Below are positions 1-7,313 of a stretch of 15,895 nt of DNA, one piece after another. Where the stretch lies: the NCBI GenBank assembly GCA_002336485.1, contig DDCZ01000060.1:82674-98568 (forward strand). Direction: 5' to 3'. The position numbers were made by a program, and so were the translations under genes. The notes under the pieces are model-generated. The model was given only the letters and a program-made list of their open reading frames with translations, ran no database searches and was not told where the DNA came from. Source of the DNA: Flavobacteriales bacterium UBA1993. GTDB lineage: Bacteria; Bacteroidota; Bacteroidia; Flavobacteriales_G; Salibacteraceae. Each line of letters begins with the position of its first letter. Positions within the stretch are counted from its first letter, which is position 1.

Positions 1-228
1 AACGCCATTCAAAACTTCGTTTACTGTGCCATCACCACCGCAAGCTATGAGCACTTCGGCTTGGTCCTTCGTCATTATTTGATGCGCAATTCTAAACGCA
101 TCACCGGCAGATTTCGTAGACTTTGCATTTATCTGCACCTCGGGGTATTTTGCCTTTGCCGCTTCAATCGAATGACCGATTGACTTGTACTTGCTAGAGA
201 GGCTATTTATTATAAAAGTGATACGCAT
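1..228 (-). CDS. Diacylglycerol kinase-family lipid kinase, N-terminal 76 residues (truncated by window edge)
   Basis: The frame opens with ATG at 226-228 and runs off the left edge, so only the first 76 residues are visible. It starts with a short beta strand (MRITFIINSLSS), as expected for the nucleotide-binding lobe of the diacylglycerol kinase catalytic domain. It reaches the family's signature glycine-rich loop, GGDGTVNEVLNG, at residues 64-75. Proteins of the DagK/YegS/BmrU family phosphorylate diacylglycerol, sphingoid or related lipids with ATP at the cytoplasmic face of the membrane; the substrate cannot be told from this fragment. The usual family length is about 290-330 residues, so most of the gene lies outside. 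The start is firm because the first strand begins immediately and no earlier in-frame ATG fits. The clpB terminator hairpin ends only six bases before this ATG, which is unusual (see findings). Confidence 0.88.
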   Translation of the reverse strand, partial: MRITFIINSLSSKYKSIGHSIEAAKAKYPEVQINAKSTKSAGDAFRIAHQIMTKDQAEVLIACGGDGTVNEVLNGV

Positions 229-265
229 AAAAAAGCACGAATGATGTAAATAACGTCATTCGTGC
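229..265 (-). terminator. Intrinsic terminator downstream of clpB
   Basis: GCACGAATGA (235-244) pairs perfectly with TCATTCGTGC (256-265). A G:C and a T:G pair extend the stem over a 7-base loop. On the minus strand the stem is followed by six T (229-234), the classical Rho-independent layout. It lies 26 bases past the clpB stop. On the plus strand the stem is followed by ATTAATTTTT, so weak activity in that direction is possible, but no rightward gene reads into it here. Confidence 0.85.
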
Positions 266-291
266 ATTAATTTTTAGATAAACCTTGCACC

Positions 292-2910
292 TTATTCAGC
301 GGCTATTTCTTCCTCCTTTATCGGGTTTCGAAACACGTAGTTATCATCAAATATATCGAGCACTAAATCCCGTCCTCGATCTACTTTCCCTGCTAAAATC
401 TGCTTACTTAATTCGTTCAACACGTTTTTCTGAATGATCCGCTTTATTGGCCGCGCACCATACTGAGGATCATAACCAGCATCCGCCAGATGATCCAGCA
501 CTTCATCGGTTGCGGTCATTTTAATGTCCTGATCTGCAAGACGCGTACTTAGCTGATCAATTTGAATCTTGACAATTTCGCGCACATCTTTCTTACTCAA
601 TGGCTTGAAGATGATGGTTTCATCAATTCTGTTCAAGAACTCTGGTTTTAAGCTCTTTCGCAGCATCTCCTTCATTTCTAAATCCGTTCTTGCCAAGACC
701 CGATCTTGCTCTGCTTCCACCATACCTTCGAAATTTCGAGTAATGATGTCCGAGCCCAAGTTCGATGTCATGATTATTATCGTGTTTTTGAAATTGGCAA
801 CACGCCCTTTGTTGTCGGTTAATCGACCATCGTCTAAAACCTGAAGTAAGATGTTGAACACATCCGGGTGTGCCTTTTCAATCTCGTCAAGCAGAATGAC
901 AGAGTAAGGCTTGCGACGTACGGCTTCTGTTAATTGTCCGCCCTCATCATAGCCGACATATCCCGGAGGCGCCCCAACCAATCTACTCACAGAGTGCCGT
1001 TCCTGATATTCGCTCATATCGATTCGTGTTAGCGCATTCTCACTATCGAATAGATATTCTGCCAGCGCCTTGGCCAACTCCGTTTTTCCAACACCCGTGG
1101 TGCCTAGGAAAATAAACGAACCCAGCGGTTTCTGCATATCTTGAAGCCCACTTCTACTTCGGCGGACGGCGTCGGAAACAGCCTCAATAGCCTCGTCTTG
1201 ACTTACGACACGTTTGTGCAGTTCATCCTCCAAGTAGAGCAACTTCTCGGCTTCTCCTTGAAGCATTTTCTTTACTGGAATACCCGTCCATTGAGCAACC
1301 ACATCTGCGATGTCCTCCGAGTCAACTTCTTCTTTAATCATTCGGCCATCGGTATCCATTTCGGCCCATTTGCCTTCTAAGTCTTTTAATAATGCCTCCG
1401 CTTCTCCGACTTTACCGTATCGGATTTCAGCCACTCTTCCCAAGTCACCTTGACGCTCTGCTTGATCTGCTTCTTGCTTTAATTCTTCAATCCGCTTCTT
1501 TTCCGATTGAATGCCCTCTACCACTTCCTTCTCACTTTCCCATCGGGCTTTCAGTGCATCGCGCTTCTCTTTTAAGTCTGCAATTTGACGTTTCAAATTG
1601 TCTAGCTTCTTCTTGTCATTCTCCCTTTTAATAGCCTCTCTTTCGATTTCCAATTGCCGTAGCTTTCGCGTCACCTCATCAAGCTCCACGGGCATGCTGT
1701 TGATCTGCATCCGTAATTTGGAAGCGGCCTCATCAATCAAATCAATGGCCTTGTCCGGTAAAAATCGATCGGTAATATAACGCTGACTTAATTGAACCGC
1801 ATTGATGATGGCTTCATCCTTGATTCTAACCTTATGATGTGTTTCGTATCGCTCCTTGAGACCTCTCAATATGCTTATCGCATCGTCTTCATTAGGTTCG
1901 TCCACCAACACGGTTTGAAATCGGCGTTCGAGGGCTTTGTCTTTTTCGAAGTATTTCTGATACTCGTTCAATGTTGTGGCCCCAACTGCACGAAGCTCAC
2001 CTCTTGCAAGTGCTGGTTTTAGAATATTTGCGGCATCCATTGCGCCCTCTCCTTTTCCTGCTCCAACCAAGGTGTGGATTTCATCTATAAATAGGACGAT
2101 GGACCCATCGCTCCCAGTTACTTCCTTCACTACAGCCTTCAACCTTTCCTCAAACTCACCCTTATATTTTGCTCCCGCAACCAAGGCACCCATGTCAAGT
2201 GAGTAGAACTCCTTGTTCTTCAAGTTCTCGGGTACGTCCCCATTCACGATTCGATGTGCAATGCCTTCGGCAATTGCCGTTTTTCCTACGCCAGGTTCCC
2301 CAATGAGTATTGGATTGTTCTTCGTTCTACGCGATAGAATTTGAAGTACTCGCCTGATTTCCTCATCACGCCCAATAACCGGATCGAGTTTGCCATTTCG
2401 CGCCTGCTCATTTAGGTGAATAGCGTACTTATTAAGTGCGTTGTAATTCTCCTCTGCATTCTGAGAAGTAACGCGCTCCCCTTTACGAAGCTCTAATACC
2501 GCCTTCTTTAACTCACTTTCTGTAATGCCGCTGTCTTTAAGCAAACTAGAAGCTTGATCCTTTACATCAAGTAGCGCCAAGAGCATGTGTTCGATCGAGA
2601 CAAACTCATCTCCAAATCCTTGAATTTTTTCCTGGGCTTTGGTCAGAACTTGGTTCGCCGTTTGACTCAGATACTGGCTCCCACCATCCACTTTTGGAAG
2701 GGATTGAACCATGCTATCAACCGCCTGATTTATTATTTGATGATTGGCTCCAACCTTCTTAAATAAATACGGCGCCACACTTTCATCTACGGAGAGTATT
2801 CCCTTGAGAATATGCACAGGCTCAATGCTCTGATGGCCATTTGTCATTGCAATTTGTTGCGCTTGCTGAACAGCCTCCTGTGACTTTATTGTGAACTTAT
2901 TTAGATTCAT
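292..2910 (-). CDS. clpB: ATP-dependent disaggregase ClpB (Hsp100)
   Basis: At 872 residues this is full length for ClpB, the hexameric cytoplasmic AAA+ machine that threads aggregated protein through its pore together with DnaK/DnaJ/GrpE. The N domain with two Clp repeats covers residues about 1-145. NBD1 has Walker A GEPGVGKT (204-211), pore-loop Tyr249 in KYKG, Walker B ending D276-E277, and the arginine-finger stretch ERRF (328-331). The coiled-coil M domain, the feature that separates ClpB from ClpA and ClpC, covers about 400-525 and is rich in Lys, Glu and Arg. NBD2 has Walker A GTTGVGKT (603-610), pore loop GYVGY (650-654), Walker B D675-E676 and sensor-2 Arg820 in YGARP. No IGL/IGF tripeptide for ClpP docking is apparent. 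The gene stands alone between a 212-base leader and a strong terminator, so it is probably monocistronic and heat-inducible, though no CIRCE element is present. All key residues are intact. Confidence 0.98.
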   Translation of the reverse strand: MNLNKFTIKSQEAVQQAQQIAMTNGHQSIEPVHILKGILSVDESVAPYLFKKVGANHQIINQAVDSMVQSLPKVDGGSQYLSQTANQVLTKAQEKIQGFGDEFVSIEHMLLALLDVKDQASSLLKDSGITESELKKAVLELRKGERVTSQNAEENYNALNKYAIHLNEQARNGKLDPVIGRDEEIRRVLQILSRRTKNNPILIGEPGVGKTAIAEGIAHRIVNGDVPENLKNKEFYSLDMGALVAGAKYKGEFEERLKAVVKEVTGSDGSIVLFIDEIHTLVGAGKGEGAMDAANILKPALARGELRAVGATTLNEYQKYFEKDKALERRFQTVLVDEPNEDDAISILRGLKERYETHHKVRIKDEAIINAVQLSQRYITDRFLPDKAIDLIDEAASKLRMQINSMPVELDEVTRKLRQLEIEREAIKRENDKKKLDNLKRQIADLKEKRDALKARWESEKEVVEGIQSEKKRIEELKQEADQAERQGDLGRVAEIRYGKVGEAEALLKDLEGKWAEMDTDGRMIKEEVDSEDIADVVAQWTGIPVKKMLQGEAEKLLYLEDELHKRVVSQDEAIEAVSDAVRRSRSGLQDMQKPLGSFIFLGTTGVGKTELAKALAEYLFDSENALTRIDMSEYQERHSVSRLVGAPPGYVGYDEGGQLTEAVRRKPYSVILLDEIEKAHPDVFNILLQVLDDGRLTDNKGRVANFKNTIIIMTSNLGSDIITRNFEGMVEAEQDRVLARTDLEMKEMLRKSLKPEFLNRIDETIIFKPLSKKDVREIVKIQIDQLSTRLADQDIKMTATDEVLDHLADAGYDPQYGARPIKRIIQKNVLNELSKQILAGKVDRGRDLVLDIFDDNYVFRNPIKEEEIAAE

Positions 2911-3122
2911 GTTTTTGGTTTTTATTCAAGCATCAGCCACCAAATCGAACCCAATCGGGTGGCTCATACTTGTTTGGAGTGCTTTGAACAATTCAAGTAC
3001 CAAATGGATTATCGCCTCGTTTTCAAGCCAATATGGCTATCAAATTCATTTTCGCAAGTCGATTTGGCTGCTTTCGACACATGGAGCTGAAATAATTTCC
3101 GATTTCACCTTAGGCTAAGGCA
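2911..3122 (-). promoter_or_regulatory. clpB upstream region with imperfect inverted repeat; promoter not resolved
   Basis: This 212-base gap separates the secreted-protein gene from clpB, both read leftward, so it should hold the clpB promoter. No Bacteroidota -7 box (TAnnTTTG on the minus strand) is present. An imperfect inverted repeat spans 2973-3004: TTTGG and TTGAA on the left arm pair with TTCAA and CCAAA on the right, around a CAA loop. Just upstream on the minus strand is CTTGAAA (3021-3027), with CCATTTGG 13 bases further on (3000-3007). A short palindrome, CCTTAGGCTAAGG, sits at 3108-3120 right after the upstream gene's stop; it has no T-run. No CIRCE (TTAGCACTC-N9-GAGTGCTAA) was found. 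Nothing in it reads as coding. Confidence 0.35.
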
Positions 3123-4880
3123 CTATTCGCTGACCACTAGGCGAATCACGGTATTGCTGCCTAAGGAGGTTTGAACATGTAAAAAGTATAGTCCCACGAC
3201 GGGTAGTATGTCGAAAGTCGGGTTCGAATCCAAGGGTTCATCACTACTCTGAATGAGAATACCATCGGCGCCATAAACTTGAAATGCGCTTATCATGGAT
3301 TCTTCCGAGAATATGGTAAATGTCCCAGAACGGCTTGGATTTGGGAACACGGATATACGCTCCTTGTTCAGTTCCGAGTAGGAAAGTGTATTGATCAAAA
3401 TGCAATTGCTGGTATCGGCACACGAACCATTTTGTGAAACTGCCGCATAACTATTTCCACTTATGCCGGTTGTAAAGGTGTCGTTGGTTGAAACAAATGC
3501 ACCAGTTCCGCAGTCGATCCACCCAATAAAAATGCCGCCACTTGAGGTATAAGTGAGATTTTGATTTGATTGCAATGCAGCGGAAATTGAAGCAAATCCC
3601 GTTTGAACATTTAAAACGTAGGTCGAGTCGCACGCTATATCAGAAATCACCGTGTGGAAATAAGCTCCGCTGTCTGTGATAACCTGACTTTCCCATAGAA
3701 TGGTGTCACCAACACAGACATATGTATCCGTTTCTAGAATCAGCGAATCCTCAAATTCTACGTCATAGATTACAGTCGAATCGCATCCGCTAACCGCGGT
3801 ATAAGTTTGAGAGTAAACTTGAGTTGTATACAGCACCGTATCCCCGACAGCAAAGCTATCCTCTGAACATTTGTTCACTTCGACCTCCGTGTTAATGGAC
3901 TCTTCAAACACAATATCGTAAACAACCAGTGAATCACAGCCTTCGATGGAAGTAAACTCTTGGGTGTATTCATTCGATGCATAGAATACTGTGTCGTCGA
4001 TGGCAAAACTATCTCCAGGACATTTATAGATGGAAACCTGCAGTGTGGTGTCGGAACAGTAATCGTGGCACGCACATCCATCAGCATTACCAAAACTATT
4101 TTGTCCATTTGCAATATATGTGCAGACTCCCGTACTTAGTTCACACCGGTAAAGTCTCGTGTTTTGAGCGGATTGACTTGCGCGACCATGACCGTAGAGG
4201 TGTTGATAATCTTCACCGAAAAAGAGGGCACCCAATATGTACGGACCAGCTTGATTACTTGAAATTGGAGTTGCCACTCCGTTTACTGGGTTAATCGAAT
4301 GGAATTTTCCCGTGATTCGATCGAGGCCATAAAACGTGCTATCAACCCTATTGAAGACGATGTCGGCAAAATCGGGAATTCCACTTCCACCAGAATAGGA
4401 TCGTGTTACAGAGGATATCAATGAAGGTGAACTCCCTGTCATATCCACGCGATAAATCTTGGCGTCATTCACGTGGCCCGATAAAACATACACCCCAGAT
4501 TCATTAAAATCGCCAGCATAAATATTATTGTTTGGATCAACTCCAGCGACCGTTCCAAGCGAAGTATAAGTTCCGCTTGAATTAATTCGATAAAAAATCC
4601 GCGACGGGTTTCCAACCGCATAGAGGTAATTATCTAGGTAATTGTAGGCCAATGCATTGTGATTAAATGTGGTATTGGAAGCAATGGTGCTAGAGGTGCT
4701 AGCGCTCGTGGTGTCGTACTCACCTATGTATACGGTTCCATTTGAATTGACATTTCCATAGTTGAAGTACATCGTACCATCGCACTCGAATGTATTCTGA
4801 GAGAAAAGGCTGGGCTGGGAAACAACCATCGACACCAAAATCAGCAACAACATTTTTAGAGCACAATCCTTTCGTAGCAT
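3123..4880 (-). CDS. Secreted T9SS-sorted protein: propeller-like N-terminal region, three 51-aa Cys repeats, C-terminal sorting domain
   Basis: This 585-residue protein has a signal peptide; the hydrophobic core is residues 10-20 and cleavage is likely just after LFSQ (25-28). Residues about 30-270 show repeating short beta-strand blocks ending in patterns such as IYRVDMTG and YGLDRITG. They resemble the beta-propeller-like DUF6923 region of Bacteroidota surface proteins. Residues about 280-432 hold three tandem repeats of exactly 51 residues, each with one Cys near the start and one in a CDS triplet. Residues about 506-585 form a type-A T9SS sorting domain (SVFPNPSRSGTFTI ... GLYFLHVQ ... 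RLVVSE), so the protein should cross the outer membrane through the PorU/SprA-type pathway and be released or surface-anchored. No enzyme motif was seen; adhesion or a structural role is a guess. The ATG at 4880 was kept, but Met10 (codon at 4851-4853) would give a more standard signal peptide. The gene is 48 bases downstream of the helicase. Confidence 0.9.
   Translation of the reverse strand: MLRKDCALKMLLLILVSMVVSQPSLFSQNTFECDGTMYFNYGNVNSNGTVYIGEYDTTSASTSSTIASNTTFNHNALAYNYLDNYLYAVGNPSRIFYRINSSGTYTSLGTVAGVDPNNNIYAGDFNESGVYVLSGHVNDAKIYRVDMTGSSPSLISSVTRSYSGGSGIPDFADIVFNRVDSTFYGLDRITGKFHSINPVNGVATPISSNQAGPYILGALFFGEDYQHLYGHGRASQSAQNTRLYRCELSTGVCTYIANGQNSFGNADGCACHDYCSDTTLQVSIYKCPGDSFAIDDTVFYASNEYTQEFTSIEGCDSLVVYDIVFEESINTEVEVNKCSEDSFAVGDTVLYTTQVYSQTYTAVSGCDSTVIYDVEFEDSLILETDTYVCVGDTILWESQVITDSGAYFHTVISDIACDSTYVLNVQTGFASISAALQSNQNLTYTSSGGIFIGWIDCGTGAFVSTNDTFTTGISGNSYAAVSQNGSCADTSNCILINTLSYSELNKERISVFPNPSRSGTFTIFSEESMISAFQVYGADGILIQSSDEPLDSNPTFDILPVVGLYFLHVQTSLGSNTVIRLVVSE
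3585..4043 (-). repeat. Three tandem 51-residue repeats within the T9SS-sorted protein
   Basis: Repeat units are residues 280-330, 331-381 and 382-432. The first Cys of each falls at 287, 338 and 389 and the second (in CDS) at 315, 366 and 417, so both series have a period of exactly 51 residues (153 bases). The shared pattern is C-x-x-D-[ST]-x-x-x-x-D/S-x-x-x followed 20-odd residues later by [GA]CDS and a beta strand. The repeat is clear in protein but not in DNA, which argues for an old duplication kept by selection. The third unit is the most divergent (ACDST instead of GCDS). Confidence 0.85.
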
Positions 4881-4928
4881 GGCCTAAAAATAGGGTTTAT
4901 GATTAATGGTCGTGCGATTTTCACCTAA

Positions 4929-7280
4929 CTATCCGCGCACGACTGCCTGCACCATCCGCAATTGACCATATGTATACTTCCTCTTAAAGTGCTTGACTGC
5001 ATCGGTCACCGTTTTAATCTCATCCAGCGCGAGGGCTTTGGCAATTTCCTGTGCAGATTCTTTATCCATAAACAGGTCAATACCAAGCTTGGATTCACCA
5101 ATCAATCGGGCTGCATGGCTTTCTATTGTCGAAACCGACATACCTCGCTTCTCCGCGACCTCATCGATATTCATTCCTTCCTTAAAATATCCTAGAGATA
5201 CCTCGTATGTTTCGCCCTTCGGCTTTTTCGGTTCACCCGATTTTTTTCTCTTGCCCGATTTGCGCTTTACTCCTTTAAATTTCTCCGCGATCGCTTTATC
5301 TACTTTTTCTAAAATGTCTCGGCGCTTTTTGGTCAATGCCGTTGAATCCAGCTTCGACTTTTGCACATCCTTATTCTCGAAAATCTGCTTACTGATGGAT
5401 TGAACGAACTCAAGTTCTTCCAACTTCTTCATCACCAATTGATCAACTTCATCGAGTTGATTCAAGTAAGTTTTGGTTCGAGACAACTGCCTAACTTCTT
5501 CCGTATGATGAATCAACGCCTCTAGCGATGTCCAAATCATTTCTTGGAAATAGGTACTGCCCTTTCCAATTCTATCCAATAGCTGTTTCTTATCCGCATC
5601 ACGAATCAAGCGAAGCAACTGGCTCCGGAATGTTTCGGTTGTCTTTATCTGAGACTCTAGTTGATTTCGGAAACCTGGAATAAACGCGCGCATAGTCTCG
5701 TCCTCAAATTCCATGTCTGACTTATCTCCATTATCCAATGCCACGACCATCGAAAGGATTCCGTTCAACTCAAACGTCTTCAATGCAACTTGTTCCAAAT
5801 AGGACTTCTGCGCCTTCTCCAAGATCTCAGTCAATGGCGGCTGCGTTTCTGCTTGCTGACCAAAACGTGTGACGTTGGCATCCGACGAAATGGAATTTGG
5901 GTCGATGCGCGTACCCAAATAAAGTCCATCTAAAGAACGCAGTCTACTCAGGGCAACATACACCTGACCCGGAGCAAATGCTTTGCCTACGTCCACGATG
6001 GCTTTTTCAAATGTCAATCCCTGGCTTTTGTGAACGGTGATGGCCCACGCCAGTTTAATTGGGTATTGATTAAAGGAGCCAACAATCTCTTCTTCAAGCT
6101 CCTTTGTGGTTGCATCAATGGTGTATTTACGATTTTCCCAGCGTTCCTTCTTTAATCGATATGTATCGGTGCTATCGGCCATTCGAACAACGATTCCATC
6201 GGAGTCGATCGTTGTCACCGTTGCCAGTTTTCCATTGAAGTATGCCCCTTCAGCCGAGTCATTTTTTATAAACATGACTTGCGCATTTTCCTTGAGCTCA
6301 ATATCCGAACCTACGGGATACATCGATTCTGGGAAATCGCCCTCTAAAGAAGCTGGAAAGGTCTTTGACTTTGTGTTAAGCGCCGCCAATGCATCCTTAT
6401 TGATGGAATCTGCGCGGTAATTGTGGGTGGTCAGTGTTATAATCTCACCAAGGTTGTCGCGCTCGCTTTCTGAAATGTAATGCTTGTTCAGCTCATCAAT
6501 GTCCTCCGCTGTTGCAATGTTGTTTCGAAGGTTGTTTAATAGCCGAATGAAAGTTGAGTCGGCCTGCCGATAAATCTTCTCAAGTTCGATGTAGACATAC
6601 CCACTTTGCCGAAGCGCTAGGGCGTCAAAAAACCAAGCACTTTGATAGTGCTGCCGCATGATATTCCATTCGTTGTCGCGAACAACAGGAGGCAGTTGAA
6701 ATAGGTCTCCGATAAGCAGCAGCTGCACCCCGCCAAATGGCTGATTGTAATTTCTTCGAGCGTGTTTTAATCGAAAATCGATGGCATCCAGCACATCCGA
6801 CCTAAGCATGCTCACCTCGTCGATGATGAGTAGATCCAAGTCGCGCAATACTTGTTTTCGAACCTTGTTGAGTGGATGCTTGCGCACCAGCGTGTTTTGG
6901 GTAAACATATTGGTTGAGTCGCTGATTTCTCCTGCTGGCTGGTTCACAGGAACGAAGGTTCCAAGTGGCAGCAAAAACTGAGAATGAATGGTAACGCCCT
7001 TGGCATTCAATGCGGCAATTCCAGTTGGCGCAACAATGACAAACGACTTATGTGTTTTCGTGGCAAGATCGCGCAGAAATGTGGTCTTTCCTGTGCCGGC
7101 TTTTCCGGTGAGAAATATGTGCGCATTTGTGTTGTTTACAAAGCGTGCCGCGGTCTCAATTTGGGGGTTCTTTTCGATACGGTGAAAATATGGATTCGCG
7201 TTCAGCTGGTTAGTACAATTCACTACGAACCCGATGCTAGATTCTTCCTGATTAAAGTCATCCATTCCATTTCGGAGCAT
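4929..7280 (-). CDS. PIF1-type superfamily 1B DNA helicase with C-terminal helix-turn-helix domain
   Basis: This 783-residue protein contains the PIF1/RecD2-like SF1B helicase core. Walker A is GKAGTGKTT (59-67), followed by the APTGIAA motif (84-90). Walker B is LLIIDEVSM (150-158), motif III is GDLFQLPPV (191-199), motif V is ITVHKSQGLTF (414-424) and motif VI is VYVALSR (440-446). PIF1-family enzymes unwind DNA 5'-to-3' using ATP and clear G-quadruplexes or stalled forks; that role is inferred from the family. After a helical region (480-665) comes a very basic linker (672-689, KRKSGKRKKSGEPKKPKG). Then follows a helix-turn-helix module (about 692-783) with MNIDEVAEKRGMSVSTIESH, like the HTH_40-type domain also found at RecQ C-termini in Bacteroidota. 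The first ATG (7280) was kept; Met6 (7265) is an alternative. The gene is divergent from tryptophan dioxygenase across 33 bases. The product is probably a cytoplasmic nucleoid-associated enzyme. The domain assignment is confident; the substrate is unknown. Confidence 0.93.
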   Translation of the reverse strand: MLRNGMDDFNQEESSIGFVVNCTNQLNANPYFHRIEKNPQIETAARFVNNTNAHIFLTGKAGTGKTTFLRDLATKTHKSFVIVAPTGIAALNAKGVTIHSQFLLPLGTFVPVNQPAGEISDSTNMFTQNTLVRKHPLNKVRKQVLRDLDLLIIDEVSMLRSDVLDAIDFRLKHARRNYNQPFGGVQLLLIGDLFQLPPVVRDNEWNIMRQHYQSAWFFDALALRQSGYVYIELEKIYRQADSTFIRLLNNLRNNIATAEDIDELNKHYISESERDNLGEIITLTTHNYRADSINKDALAALNTKSKTFPASLEGDFPESMYPVGSDIELKENAQVMFIKNDSAEGAYFNGKLATVTTIDSDGIVVRMADSTDTYRLKKERWENRKYTIDATTKELEEEIVGSFNQYPIKLAWAITVHKSQGLTFEKAIVDVGKAFAPGQVYVALSRLRSLDGLYLGTRIDPNSISSDANVTRFGQQAETQPPLTEILEKAQKSYLEQVALKTFELNGILSMVVALDNGDKSDMEFEDETMRAFIPGFRNQLESQIKTTETFRSQLLRLIRDADKKQLLDRIGKGSTYFQEMIWTSLEALIHHTEEVRQLSRTKTYLNQLDEVDQLVMKKLEELEFVQSISKQIFENKDVQKSKLDSTALTKKRRDILEKVDKAIAEKFKGVKRKSGKRKKSGEPKKPKGETYEVSLGYFKEGMNIDEVAEKRGMSVSTIESHAARLIGESKLGIDLFMDKESAQEIAKALALDEIKTVTDAVKHFKRKYTYGQLRMVQAVVRG

Positions 7281-7313
7281 TAAACCACATTTGTCATTCT
7301 AAAATCCGATTGT
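7281..7313. promoter_or_regulatory. 33-base divergent gap between helicase and tryptophan dioxygenase genes
   Basis: Only 33 bases separate the two divergent ATG codons, so at least one promoter must extend into the opposite coding region. There is no perfect TAnnTTTG box for either gene. The closest rightward match is CACATTTG at 7286-7293, one base off, without a TTG at the right distance upstream. Regulation cannot be assigned from the sequence. Confidence 0.35.

Noticed and set aside
3108..3120. Palindrome CCTTAGGCTAAGG as a terminator
   Set aside because: It can form only five pairs with a 3-base loop and no T-run follows on the minus strand.
2911..3122. CIRCE (HrcA) operator ahead of clpB
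   Set aside because: GAGTGCT occurs (2978-2984 region) but no matching TTAGCACTC partner lies nine bases away.
4881..4928. Promoter of the T9SS-sorted protein at TATTTTTA (minus strand, 4885-4892)
   Set aside because: It is one base from the -7 consensus, but no TTG-like -33 element lies 17-23 bases upstream, so it was not annotated.
4993..5403. 136-codon open frame on the plus strand
   Set aside because: It is antisense to the helicase C-terminal region, has the Ser/Leu/Phe-rich composition of a shadow frame and shows no domain.
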